Source of the DNA: a virus
DNA length: 29,783 nt
Virus record (IMG/VR): IMGVR_UViG_3300020215_000117
Span: 1-29,783 of that record
Strand: one strand, 5' to 3'
The notes under the pieces were generated by a model. The model was given only the letters and a program-made list of their open reading frames with translations, had not been told where the DNA came from and searched no databases. Below, in pieces: positions 1-6,686 of the stretch. Both the position numbers and the translations under genes were made by a program. Numbering within the stretch: position 1 is the first letter of the stretch; each line of letters opens with the position of its first letter.

Positions 1-942
1 TGGCTCCCTATCGGCCAGCTGCTGACGAATGACCTTCTCGCACGCGCGGCGCCACGCATTCGCCATCGCATGACGGTCCAACCGCTTCAGCGTGCCCTGT
101 TCCGTGACGCCAATCGCGATCAGCTGCTTGAGTGCATCCACGGCGGGCGGCTCAAGCTGCGTCCATGTTTCCTTCGCGCCCTTGCCCTTCCGCCTGGGCC
201 GGCGCCTGAGGGCCACCTGGGGCTCGCCGTCGTCGTTCGTGGCCTGCCAGTCAATGTCGGTCGCCGGGTTGATGCGTTCAATCTGGGCGGGCGGCAGGCC
301 CGTATACATCATGAAGAGCATCGCGGTCTTGGAGTGGCTGACGGTCGGGCGGGGTTCGCCTTTGCTGGGCCGTCCGCGATCGGGCATCTCGGCCAGGATG
401 CGCGCGATGACCTCGAGCGGCTGGCCGCGGGGCTCCGGGTCGGGTTCTCGCGGGCGCGTGACGCGGCTCACTGGATTGGGCTGGTCGTCCGTGTTGGTCT
501 TCTCGAAGATGGCACTGAGGGCGGATAAGCGCTTCTTGACGCTGGACGCCGCGACACCGTCACGGAGCCAGCCGGCCACGATCTGTTCAATCTTCAGCTT
601 TGTCAGGGCGAAGCGGGAGCGCTCACCGAACGGCACGCCGTCGCTATCGAGCGCGGTGGTCCAGTGCGCGCAGTACCCGGCGGCGTTCAAGTGCTTACGG
701 CGATCGCTGATCGTCTTGAGGTAGTCGATCGCATCGGCGGCGAGCGAGCCGGATCGGGGCGTGGCGGCGCGTGCGGCTTTCCGTTTGAGGCGATCGCGGA
801 CGTCGATCAGGTGGGCCAGCGGTTCGCCGTGGGCGAAGCGGTGCTCCTTCTGGCCTTTGACGCAGACGGCGATGCCGGTGTCATCGATCCAGATGCAGGG
901 CTCGTTCGGATCGAGCTTGCGCCGTTTACCGCGACGGCCCAT
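1..942 (-). CDS. int: Tyrosine site-specific integrase (3' end outside window)
   Basis: Phage integrase of the tyrosine recombinase family, which would insert the phage genome at an attachment site. The reading frame is open from the ATG at 942 to the window edge, giving 314 residues. Residues about 65-155 look like the SAM-like core-binding domain. The catalytic domain starts around residue 175, with the box I region at residues 210-224 (MMYTGLPPAQIERIN) and a basic hairpin at 246-262 that fits the catalytic lysine strand. The usual box I arginine (TGxR) is replaced by proline at 217. The HxxR and tyrosine boxes would lie beyond position 1, so activity cannot be judged. The start overlaps the end of the cysteine-rich gene by 17 bp. 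It is the last gene of the leftward lysogeny block; the attachment site is probably just left of the window. No stop codon is visible, so the gene is incomplete here. Confidence 0.88.
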   Translation of the reverse strand, partial: MGRRGKRRKLDPNEPCIWIDDTGIAVCVKGQKEHRFAHGEPLAHLIDVRDRLKRKAARAATPRSGSLAADAIDYLKTISDRRKHLNAAGYCAHWTTALDSDGVPFGERSRFALTKLKIEQIVAGWLRDGVAASSVKKRLSALSAIFEKTNTDDQPNPVSRVTRPREPDPEPRGQPLEVIARILAEMPDRGRPSKGEPRPTVSHSKTAMLFMMYTGLPPAQIERINPATDIDWQATNDDGEPQVALRRRPRRKGKGAKETWTQLEPPAVDALKQLIAIGVTEQGTLKRLDRHAMANAWRRACEKVIRQQLADREP

Positions 943-1117
943 CCGTCGTCTTTCGCTTGCACACTCCGCACGTACCCTTGTTCTTTTTGCAGTGCGCACA
1001 GGCTGAGCAGTTCTTGCACGCCTTGCAGGGATTCTCTCCGGTGCAGGTCGCGGCACGGGACCATGACGGCAAGACCAAGCTGACGGCGAGGACGAGTAAC
1101 GCGCGTCGAGCGATCAT
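926..1117 (-). CDS. Small secreted eight-cysteine protein
   Basis: A 63-residue protein I do not recognise. Residues 1-23 form a typical signal peptide: basic start (MIARR), hydrophobic core (LLVLAVSLVL) and an SRAA end that fits a signal peptidase site. The mature part of about 40 residues holds eight cysteines at 25, 31, 34, 37, 40, 43, 50 and 53, mostly spaced as CxxC, with many lysines. This fits either a disulfide-rich exported peptide or a metal-binding one. Its ATG overlaps the stop codon of the HIRAN gene by one base (TAATG), so the two are probably translated together. Its position between repressor and integrase suggests expression in the lysogen; a role in exclusion or host modification is only a guess. 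Confidence 0.7.
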   Translation of the reverse strand: MIARRALLVLAVSLVLPSWSRAATCTGENPCKACKNCSACAHCKKNKGTCGVCKRKTTDGPSR

Positions 1118-1950
1118 TACTCGCTGGCCTTTACCGGATCAGCGTCCGACTGGCGCACGCGCGTGTATTTCACATCGCACGCGGCCGCAACGACTGTTGG
1201 TGGCTCGAGGTCAAGCCAGATGCCGATGGCTGGGCGTGTCGCATCGCCGCCAACGAGTCGCGCTGAGCAAATGCCGGTCTGTCCACGCTCGCGCAGTGCC
1301 AGCAACGTCTGTTGATAACGCGGCGCGTCCTCGCGTGTGAGATACCCCAGCGTCTCGCCCTCAAACGTCTTGACTGCGACGGCATTCGCATCGTGCGGGT
1401 TCTCCGGTTCTGGATGGAGCAGCACGCGAACCGGATCGGTCCCGGCGATCGCTTGCAGTTGTCGCAGTTGCGGCTGGTAGTGCGACTCGCCGACCACTTC
1501 GATAAAGAATCCGCGTCCGGTGCCTGGTAGAACGGCCGTGAACTTCCGCGAACGAGTCGGCGCGGCGGGCGGAGCTGGATCTGATGCTGGCGGCGTGTGG
1601 CTGATTGCGACAGCAGTTGGCGATATAGATGGCGTCGGGCCTGCCATCCTGGTTCTAAACAACGCGGCCCCAAGCACCCCGCCGAACGCGCCCGCGAGCC
1701 ACAGTCCGCCGATGGTGGGGCCGAATGCGATCATTGCGCGAGTACCGGCGATCTGTGTCTCGTCCTTCGACGCGACCGCCACGAGCATGTCTCGCGGTGT
1801 GGGCGTGATTGCGAAGCACCCATACGACATCGCCATGCAAACAATGGCGATAGCGACATAGAGGCCGCGATACCCGTCACCCTTGTATGCACTGCGTGCG
1901 ATGCAGATGACGATGCAGGCCATAGCGAGAAGCACTAATAGACCAGCCAT
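1117..1950 (-). CDS. Membrane protein with C-terminal HIRAN domain
   Basis: A 277-residue protein with three predicted membrane helices (about residues 3-20, 29-48 and 72-98), a proline-rich linker (103-132) and a HIRAN domain at about 148-250. The HIRAN call rests on the pattern VVGESHYQPQL at 152-162, LLHPEPENPHDANAVAV at 177-193, GYLTREDAPRYQ at 202-213 and the later GICSARLVGG. HIRAN domains are known from helicases and nucleases such as Rad5 and HLTF, where they bind DNA ends or stalled forks. Here there is no helicase or nuclease domain, so the domain seems to be tethered to the inner membrane. A GGAG site lies about 6 bases before the ATG. The gene follows the zinc-ribbon membrane gene by 20 bp and is coupled to the cysteine-rich gene. 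Function is unknown; surveillance of entering DNA is a possibility. Confidence 0.82.
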   Translation of the reverse strand: MAGLLVLLAMACIVICIARSAYKGDGYRGLYVAIAIVCMAMSYGCFAITPTPRDMLVAVASKDETQIAGTRAMIAFGPTIGGLWLAGAFGGVLGAALFRTRMAGPTPSISPTAVAISHTPPASDPAPPAAPTRSRKFTAVLPGTGRGFFIEVVGESHYQPQLRQLQAIAGTDPVRVLLHPEPENPHDANAVAVKTFEGETLGYLTREDAPRYQQTLLALRERGQTGICSARLVGGDATRPAIGIWLDLEPPTVVAAACDVKYTRVRQSDADPVKASE

Positions 1951-1970
1951 GCGAGTCTCCGTGTTCCCCG

Positions 1971-2225
1971 TTAGCGTATCGTTGCGACTACCAGCGGTTG
2001 CTGGCAGTGTTTACAGATCGTCGCTTCGCCCTTGACCCACTCCGCGCAGTGCGGGCACTTCTTCCGGTTCGCGTCGCTCTTGTCGATGCCGCTGACGAAG
2101 AACATCAGGAACGCTAGCGGCCCGAGGAGTAATCCGCCCAGCACGCCACCGACAACGGAGAAGCCTTTCCGTTGCGCGGCCGCGACACCGATCAATGCGC
2201 CGAGTAGCATCCATGCAATCCACAT
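1971..2225 (-). CDS. Small membrane protein with C-terminal zinc ribbon
   Basis: An 84-residue protein. Residues 1-17 and 22-46 are glycine-rich hydrophobic segments likely to cross the membrane. The tail carries a zinc ribbon with CPHC at 57-60 and CKHC at 71-74. Similar small proteins (two helices, then CPxCAExxKxEAxxCxHC) are common in bacteria as 'zinc ribbon domain-containing' proteins of unknown role. A strong GGAGG site lies 6-7 bases before the ATG. It lies between the repressor and the HIRAN gene in the leftward block, and shares with the HIRAN protein a membrane part followed by a soluble nucleic-acid-binding-like domain, so the two may work together. Confidence 0.75.
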   Translation of the reverse strand: MWIAWMLLGALIGVAAAQRKGFSVVGGVLGGLLLGPLAFLMFFVSGIDKSDANRKKCPHCAEWVKGEATICKHCQQPLVVATIR

Positions 2226-2240
2226 TTCACGCCTCCAAAT

Positions 2241-2284
2241 GTGCGCACCGCTGGGGGGCGGCAGTGCTGGTCTGCACGGCGCAC
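2241..2284 (-). promoter_or_regulatory. Three-way-junction inverted repeat before zinc-ribbon gene
   Basis: An outer 6-bp stem (2241-2246 with 2279-2284, GTGCGC/GCGCAC) encloses two small hairpins, CCGC/GCGG (2248-2251 with 2258-2261) and GTGC/GCAC (2264-2267 with 2274-2277). It lies in the leader of the leftward zinc-ribbon gene, after the repressor region. There is no U-tract, so it is not a classic terminator; an attenuator, an RNA processing site or a DNA-binding site are all possible. Confidence 0.4.
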
Positions 2285-2295
2285 GGTTTCAGCGT

Positions 2296-2436
2296 TTACT
2301 CCAATAGCGCTCCGATCACAATCTTTTGATCAAGCAAAGCGATCGCCTTGTCAACCCGCTTTTCGAGTACGGCGAACGCGATGGGCCGTTCCTTCATCAG
2401 CCGATCCAATTTCTTCAAGAGCTGTTGCGACCTCAT
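2296..2436 (-). CDS. Small overlapping ORF at the end of the repressor gene
   Basis: A 46-residue reading frame that overlaps the last 86 bases of the repressor gene in another frame and runs 55 bases past its stop. The product (MRSQQLLKKLDRLMKERPIA, then FAVLEKRVDKAIALLDQKIV) reads as an amphipathic, lysine-rich helix, more protein-like than the overlapping repressor tail, which ends in VRRTRKAG. No clear ribosome binding site precedes the ATG; a second ATG lies at the 'MKERPIA' position. It may be a separate small gene, or the original C-terminus of the repressor displaced by a frameshift. I cannot decide between these. Confidence 0.35.
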   Translation of the reverse strand: MRSQQLLKKLDRLMKERPIAFAVLEKRVDKAIALLDQKIVIGALLE

Positions 2437-2875
2437 CGAGGGAGTCCGAGACCTGCAACACTTTGCGGGCTTGGGCTTGGTATCGAGCAACGAGAGATTT
2501 GAGTCGTGCGAGTTCCACACGAGCCGCAGCTGGGACATTGGCTTGTGCTCCTTCCTGTGAAAGATCCGACGTTTGATCCCGCTTCTGACAAGCGAGGTCA
2601 AATGCTCGGTTCACACCGGAAACGAACGCCTCTAGCGGTTGCCCTAATCCCACTGCGAGTTTCAGTAATGACTCAACGGTTGGTTCCTGTCTGCCGCTTT
2701 CCCATTTCGACAGCTGATTCTGCGCAACTCCGCATTTCGTGGCCGCTTCATCTTGGGTGAGGCCCATTGACACACGAATAGCCCGCACGTTCTTCCCAAT
2801 TGTCGGCACGGTCGGAGCATACGCGCCGTAACCTTGCGCTGGCAAAGGAGTTACCGGAATATCCCATCTATTCAT
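2351..2875 (-). CDS. C1-type repressor (HTH XRE family)
   Basis: A 174-residue DNA-binding protein, probably the lysogeny repressor. A Cro/C1-type helix-turn-helix occupies residues about 28-85 (IGKNVRAIRVSMGLTQDEAA, then KCGVAQNQLSKWESGRQEPT). Residues 100-160 look helical or coiled and could mediate dimers. There is no LexA-like S24 peptidase domain, so RecA-driven self-cleavage is not expected. It is divergent from the Cro-like gene, with the operator-promoter region between them and partly inside its own 5' end. No clear Shine-Dalgarno lies before the ATG at 2875; a start further inside, before the HTH, is possible. The C-terminal 15 residues are unusual and overlap another credible frame. 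Confidence 0.82.
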   Translation of the reverse strand: MNRWDIPVTPLPAQGYGAYAPTVPTIGKNVRAIRVSMGLTQDEAATKCGVAQNQLSKWESGRQEPTVESLLKLAVGLGQPLEAFVSGVNRAFDLACQKRDQTSDLSQEGAQANVPAAARVELARLKSLVARYQAQARKVLQVSDSLDEVATALEEIGSADEGTAHRVRRTRKAG

Positions 2876-2899
2876 TTCAAGTATTGACAGGAATATTCC
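2856..2899. promoter_or_regulatory. Putative repressor operators
   Basis: A perfect 10-bp palindrome GGAATATTCC lies at 2890-2899, exactly between the -35 and -10 boxes of the rightward early promoter. A near copy, GGAATATCC, lies at 2856-2864, within the first codons of the repressor gene. Their centres are about 34-35 bp apart, roughly three helical turns, which suits co-operative binding of the repressor or the Cro-like protein. This is inferred from position and symmetry only. Confidence 0.6.
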
Positions 2900-2912
2900 G
2901 CTACGTTATAGT
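2884..2912 (+). promoter_or_regulatory. Rightward early promoter
   Basis: TTGACA at 2884-2889 and TATAGT at 2907-2912 are separated by exactly 17 bp, a near-perfect sigma-70-type promoter. Transcription would start at about 2918-2920 and run into the Cro-like gene. The palindrome in the spacer would let a bound repressor block RNA polymerase. This is the strongest promoter I can see in the window. Confidence 0.82.
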
Positions 2913-2919
2913 GTGCGAC

Positions 2920-3165
2920 GTGCTGAAGGAACATCAACTCGCGCAGCTGCGAAGGTCGCCGGGCGAGCCTAATCGCGTCAAGAAGGCGATGGACTTGCTG
3001 GAACTGACGCAAGTGCAAGTTGCGGACGCCATCGGAGTGACGCAGTCACATATCAACAAGATAGCGAACGGCAAGTACAGCGAGTTGAATTGGGACACCG
3101 TTCGCAAGCTGTCCGATTACTTCGGTTGTGACCCAACGGTTCTCTTTCCTTCGAGGGCGGCCTGA
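2920..3165 (+). CDS. Cro-like HTH regulator
   Basis: A DNA-binding regulator of about 81 residues. The helix-turn-helix covers ELTQVQVADAIGVTQSHINK with the following IANGKYSELNWDTVRKLSDY and FGCDPTVLF, typical of XRE/Cro proteins. The frame is open further upstream (from 2800), but that part overlaps the promoter and repressor start. The first usable start after the promoter is GTG at 2920, which coincides with the expected transcription start, so the mRNA may be leaderless. ATG at 2989 would give 58 residues but removes part of the first helix. As first gene of the rightward operon next to the repressor, it probably drives the lytic choice by binding the same operators. Confidence 0.72.
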   Translation: MLKEHQLAQLRRSPGEPNRVKKAMDLLELTQVQVADAIGVTQSHINKIANGKYSELNWDTVRKLSDYFGCDPTVLFPSRAA

Positions 3166-3166
3166 G

Positions 3167-3316
3167 ATGCGCGCCACCACACATACGGTGATGGCGGCCA
3201 TTGGTGGGCTTCTGGGCGGGTGGCTGCGCGGACCGGAACAGCATGAGCGTGAGTGTCTGCTGAGCCTCGGCACGGTGTCATCAATCGTCCGAGGCGAAAC
3301 GGTAGGGAAACCATGA
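3167..3316 (+). CDS. Small hypothetical protein with one hydrophobic segment
   Basis: A 49-residue frame that starts one base after the Cro-like stop codon, with GAGGG upstream, and ends overlapping the start of the CII-like gene (ATGATG). Residues 7-20 (TVMAAIGGLLGGWL) are hydrophobic and glycine-rich and may form a short membrane helix; the rest is soluble. No family is recognised. Tight packing between two regulatory genes supports a real gene, but length makes it uncertain. Confidence 0.5.
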   Translation: MRATTHTVMAAIGGLLGGWLRGPEQHERECLLSLGTVSSIVRGETVGKP

Positions 3317-3804
3317 TGCAGAAGCGTTCCGCCTGCGTCCGTGGCGACAAGTGCTATCCGCTCACGCATAAGTCGCGGCTCAATTGCGCGCTCTACCACC
3401 ACGCCGACTTGACGCCGGAAGAGATCGCCGACAAGTCCGAGATTGCCTTCAGTCGGCTGAAGAACTACGCGAGCGAAAGCCAGCCGAGCGATCTGATTCC
3501 GTTCAAGGCGCTGGTTCGCTTCTGTGCCGTGACGGGCCGCTGGGATGTGATCGACGCAGAGTTGAATGCGCACCGGCGCGGCGTCGTGGAATTCGAACAC
3601 GTCGCCACGGCGGACGCGCTGAATGAATCCATCGATGTGAATACGGCGGCGGCGCGCGTGCTGGAACAGGTGCGCGAGTTAAGCCGTGATGGCCGGCTGG
3701 ATTCCGCTGATCGGGCCAAGGTCCGCGAGATGTTGCGCACGGTGCGCACGGAAGTCGAACAACTCGACGCTTCGCTCGACGTGCCCACGGTGAGGGTCCA
3801 GTGA
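3313..3804 (+). CDS. CII-like phage regulatory protein
   Basis: A 163-residue protein resembling the phage CII/CP76 group of transcription regulators. The N-terminus (SRLNCALYHHADLTPEEIAD, then KSEIAFSRLKNYASESQPSD and LIPFKALVRFCAVTGRWDVID) fits the family pattern of a small helical DNA-binding region followed by a conserved segment on growth state. Residues 105-160 are helical and charged and may oligomerise. In the family such proteins activate promoters for repressor and integrase, which fits the position after the Cro-like gene. ATG at 3313 is chosen; ATG at 3316 is equally possible. The 3' end overlaps the next gene by four bases (GTGA). Confidence 0.68.
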   Translation: MMQKRSACVRGDKCYPLTHKSRLNCALYHHADLTPEEIADKSEIAFSRLKNYASESQPSDLIPFKALVRFCAVTGRWDVIDAELNAHRRGVVEFEHVATADALNESIDVNTAAARVLEQVRELSRDGRLDSADRAKVREMLRTVRTEVEQLDASLDVPTVRVQ

Positions 3805-4097
3805 CCATCGTCACCGATTGGGATCAACTGCCGCTGGTGATGCGCGTCGACGACATCTGCCGTCTCACCGGATTGGCGAAGGGCACCATCTGGAACCGCT
3901 GCCAGAAGAAGCAACCGATCTGCGGCGGCCCCGTCAACTACGACTCCAAGCCGTACTTCTGGTACCGCGAGCACGTCAAAGCGTTTTTCGAGCGTGGCGG
4001 ATCGGTGCGGGTGATGCCGAACGCGCGGCGGAAACCGTTGGAGCGTGCGCGCGAAGTCCGAGAAGCGAAGGCGCATCTGTTGAGGCACGCGTCATGA
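3801..4097 (+). CDS. Excisionase/MerR-like HTH protein
   Basis: A 98-residue protein starting on GTG that overlaps the CII-like stop. Residues 9-36 (LPLVMRVDDICRLTGLAKGT, then IWNRCQKKQP) look like the winged helix-turn-helix of AlpA, Xis or MerR-type proteins. The conserved YFWYREHVKAFFERGG could be the wing and following helix. The tail is basic. It could be the excisionase partner of the integrase or an early transcription factor. The next gene overlaps it by four bases. Confidence 0.6.
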   Translation: MTIVTDWDQLPLVMRVDDICRLTGLAKGTIWNRCQKKQPICGGPVNYDSKPYFWYREHVKAFFERGGSVRVMPNARRKPLERAREVREAKAHLLRHAS

Positions 4098-4369
4098 GGA
4101 CACCGAGCCACGGCGCGATGACGTTCGGCCACATTGCGATTGAACCCAAGCGCGTCTCGGATGCGTCCTGGTGGGTCGGCCAACCGGCGGACGGTTTTAC
4201 CGAGCGCTGCGCGAAGGCGATGCAGACCCATGTCCCGTTGGATGACGTGAGCAGCTTAGAGACGGTGATCTATCAGCGTCGGGCGGACGTGTTGGCGACG
4301 TTGATCGGTTTACGGAAGGGCAAGGCGTTACGGGCCGTGCAGGGCACCGACGTCGTGCGACGGCACTAG
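4094..4369 (+). CDS. Hypothetical protein
   Basis: A 91-residue protein that I do not recognise. Its ATG overlaps the previous stop (ATGA). It is soluble, mixed in composition, with the central stretch DASWWVGQPADGFTERCAKA and a helical, basic C-terminus (VIYQRRADVLATLIGLRKGK). It is the last gene of the short regulatory operon, followed by a strong hairpin. Confidence 0.6.
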   Translation: MRTPSHGAMTFGHIAIEPKRVSDASWWVGQPADGFTERCAKAMQTHVPLDDVSSLETVIYQRRADVLATLIGLRKGKALRAVQGTDVVRRH

Positions 4370-4378
4370 AAACAGTTC

Positions 4379-4410
4379 GGGCCGCTCGATGGTTCAGATC
4401 GAAGCGGCCC
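4379..4410 (+). promoter_or_regulatory. Strong GC-rich hairpin before HNH gene
   Basis: GGGCCGCT (4379-4386) pairs with AGCGGCCC (4403-4410). Inside, CGAT pairs with ATCG around a 7-base loop, with a single bulged A at 4402. The stem has 12 pairs but no U-tract follows, so Rho-independent termination is doubtful. It lies 27 bases before the HNH start and may limit read-through or protect mRNA ends. Confidence 0.55.
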
Positions 4411-4437
4411 GGAAGAACACACGAGGTGAATCGTTCG

Positions 4438-5064
4438 ATGGCCAAAGTAGCACACCACGAATTCCCGGAGCAAGACCTGATGCAACTTCCCAAAGGGCGT
4501 GCACGACTGTGTGGTTATTGCGGCCGGTCGTTCGTTGTCCGCTACCTCATGGCACCGCAAGTCATGTGCTCCCACTCCTGTGCGCGTCGTGAACAAGCCA
4601 AGCGGCAGGCAGAAGCACGGAAACGTCGCTGCGAGTTGACAGCGGCGTTGGGTCTGAGCGCGTCGGACCGTCTTCCGTTGGGCTACTCCGTTGACGAGTA
4701 CGGCGTTGTGACCTCAACCCTGAAAGGCAAGCCGCGCGTTGTGGCCCCATCACGTGACCAGAAGGGATACCTCGTTGTCCGCGTCAACGGAGCGCTTCCC
4801 GGTCGGCGTGTAAGGCGGTGGGTGCACGTGCTCGTGGCAACGGCCTTCCACGGATCGCGGCCATCGCCGGAGCACGAGGTGCGGCACCTCGACGGATGCA
4901 AGACAAACAACCGTGCTGACAACCTCGCATGGGGAACGGCGAAAGAGAACGCCATGGATCGAGAGCGCCACGGACGTACGCGGCGTGGTGCCCTCAACGG
5001 TAGGTCTCACGATGCGCGACGGCGCCGACAGATGGAGGGTCTTCATGCCTCAGTTGCCCGCTAA
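4438..5064 (+). CDS. HNH homing-type endonuclease
   Basis: A 208-residue nuclease-like protein. The N-terminus holds a zinc finger (C25, C28, C44, C48). Residues about 80-125 resemble the NUMOD-type strand repeats of homing nucleases (GYSVDEYGVVTS, KGYLVVRVNG). The HNH_3 core runs from 127 to 175 with H130, VRHLDGCKTNNRADNLAWGT and KENAMD. ATG 4438 is preferred because GAGGTGA lies at the right distance; the GTG at 4426 falls within that site. The C-terminus after about residue 185 (NGRSHDARRRRQ) is atypical; the helical part expected there (like 'LTMRD..') is readable in another frame, so a frameshift is possible. Such genes are usually self-mobile and not essential. Confidence 0.82.
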   Translation: MAKVAHHEFPEQDLMQLPKGRARLCGYCGRSFVVRYLMAPQVMCSHSCARREQAKRQAEARKRRCELTAALGLSASDRLPLGYSVDEYGVVTSTLKGKPRVVAPSRDQKGYLVVRVNGALPGRRVRRWVHVLVATAFHGSRPSPEHEVRHLDGCKTNNRADNLAWGTAKENAMDRERHGRTRRGALNGRSHDARRRRQMEGLHASVAR

Positions 5065-5746
5065 TCAGGATGTTGTGGTCGATCGGGACATCGTCATTGA
5101 TCTCCTTGGCTGGACCGATGGCCCCTTACCAAAACAAGAGATGGAGCTGGCCGCGTGGGAGTTGTTCTGCGACTCCCATCCGGGCGGGTTGTGGACGGAT
5201 CGCGGCTACAGCGAAGAGCGGAACAAGTGCCGCCGGCAGATCCTGCGCGCCTACACGCGGTTCCTGAAGATGGACCGCTGGACGCTGTCCAACATGATCG
5301 AACGGCTCGAAGCGGGGTTCGGCGGGTTGGTGTTTGGCGATCGGGGCTCGTCACCCACGGAGCAGCGTGAGCTGCACGCCTACGCCGTGTCCTGCATCGA
5401 GGAATTGTTCGCCCGGTTCATGGGCGATCGCAAAGCGGCCCGGCAGGCGGTGGCGCCGGCGTATGACCAGATGCCGTGGTCGGTGCCCTGCGGGCAGGGG
5501 ATTGACGACGCCTGGCGGCAAGCCTACGTCGCGTCGAAGTTTGCCGACGTGCTGACGGATCTGACCTGCCCCGGCACGCCGTTCTCGAAGTTGGACGTGA
5601 AGGATCGCGCGTGGTTGCGTGGGCAAACGGAGCAGCTGGTGGAGGACGCCGTCGCGCGGTTCCAGTCGCATCCCGGCGATCCCGGCTACCGCCCACAGGA
5701 CGAACCCGAATACGACTTCGAGGGTCGCACGGAGGACGAACAGTGA
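5045..5746 (+). CDS. Hypothetical protein upstream of Bet
   Basis: A 233-residue soluble protein with no family I recognise. The ATG at 5045 has GGAGGG five bases upstream and overlaps the last 20 bases of the HNH gene. The protein is rich in tryptophan and acidic residues, with helical segments at [34 protein letters not shown] and [19 protein letters not shown], and an acidic tail ([15 protein letters not shown]). Its stop overlaps the GTG of the Bet gene. Recombinases of the Bet type usually pair with an exonuclease encoded next to them; this gene is in the right place, but I see no nuclease motif in it. Confidence 0.7.
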   Translation: MPQLPANQDVVVDRDIVIDLLGWTDGPLPKQEMELAAWELFCDSHPGGLWTDRGYSEERNKCRRQILRAYTRFLKMDRWTLSNMIERLEAGFGGLVFGDRGSSPTEQRELHAYAVSCIEELFARFMGDRKAARQAVAPAYDQMPWSVPCGQGIDDAWRQAYVASKFADVLTDLTCPGTPFSKLDVKDRAWLRGQTEQLVEDAVARFQSHPGDPGYRPQDEPEYDFEGRTEDEQ

Positions 5747-6681
5747 CGACCGCCATGATGCCGCGTGACGCGGCCACGCTGGCCCCGGCGATCACGCCGG
5801 ATCAAGTTGAGCTCATAAAACAGACCATTGCCAAAGGTGCCAGCGACAACGAATTGCAGCTGTTTCTGGCGCAGTGTCGGCGCACCGGCCTCGATCCCTT
5901 CGCGCGCCAAATCTATTGGATCAAGCGCGGCAACCAGGGTTCCACGCAAGTCTCGATCGATGGCTTCCGCGTGATCGCGGAGCGGTCGGGCGAGATGGAC
6001 GGGCAAGAGGTGTCCTGGTGTGGCGAGGATGGCGTCTGGAAAGACGTGTGGCTCGCCAAGGTTCCACCGGCCGCCGCGCGGGTAGTCGTCTACCGCAAGG
6101 GCTGTTCGCATCCGTTTACGGCGATTGCCAAGTGGAGCGAATACAACGCCGGCGGATCGATGTGGTCGAAGATGCCGGCGAACCAACTCGCGAAGTGTGC
6201 CGAAGCCTTGGCGTTGCGGAAAGCCTTCCCGCATCAGTTGAGCGGTCTTTACACGCCGGACGAAATGGCGCAGGCGGACGACAAGCCGGGCGTGGTGGTC
6301 GAAGCGCCCGTCGCGGGTCGATTGCAAACCACGACCAGCGGGGATGTTGTGGACAACCACACCGGCGAAGTCGTGGACGCGGCCCCGGTCGATCTGGCTG
6401 AGGGCACCTACCTGATCGCGCGCTGCGAGGACTTGAACGGGCGCGGCAAGAAGAAAGGCAACGTCACGTTCTCGGATGGTCTGACGGCGACGATCTGGAT
6501 GGGTGACGCGCAGTTGTTCGATCTGTGCATGGACATCTGCCAGCGCGAAAAAGCGGTGACGCGCACGCTGAAGGAAAAAGAGGGGTTTGCGCCGACGCTC
6601 AAGGGTGTGCGGCTGCTCGACGCCGAGCACGACCAGCGCGATTGGACCAACGACATTCCGCCGGCGGATCAGCCGTTTTAG
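5743..6681 (+). CDS. bet: Phage recombination protein Bet (RecT family)
   Basis: A 312-residue single-strand annealing protein. The family pattern is clear: [72 protein letters not shown], then the [20 protein letters not shown] segment and [20 protein letters not shown] with SGLYTPDEM. These proteins anneal complementary strands during phage recombination. The start is GTG at 5743, overlapping the previous stop. Residues about 200-312 form an extra C-terminal part ([20 protein letters not shown]-like region from about 222) longer than in lambda Bet; it may be a separate binding domain. No YqaJ-type or lambda-type exonuclease is seen in the window. Confidence 0.93.
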   Translation: MTTAMMPRDAATLAPAITPDQVELIKQTIAKGASDNELQLFLAQCRRTGLDPFARQIYWIKRGNQGSTQVSIDGFRVIAERSGEMDGQEVSWCGEDGVWKDVWLAKVPPAAARVVVYRKGCSHPFTAIAKWSEYNAGGSMWSKMPANQLAKCAEALALRKAFPHQLSGLYTPDEMAQADDKPGVVVEAPVAGRLQTTTSGDVVDNHTGEVVDAAPVDLAEGTYLIARCEDLNGRGKKKGNVTFSDGLTATIWMGDAQLFDLCMDICQREKAVTRTLKEKEGFAPTLKGVRLLDAEHDQRDWTNDIPPADQPF

Positions 6682-6686
6682 TCGTG

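Noticed and set aside
70-724. Plus-strand frames opposite the integrase
   Set aside because: Shadows of the integrase reading frame, which has the domain pattern of a tyrosine recombinase.
2800-2919. Upstream extension of the Cro-like frame
   Set aside because: It crosses the promoter, the operator and the repressor start, so it cannot be translated from the early transcript.
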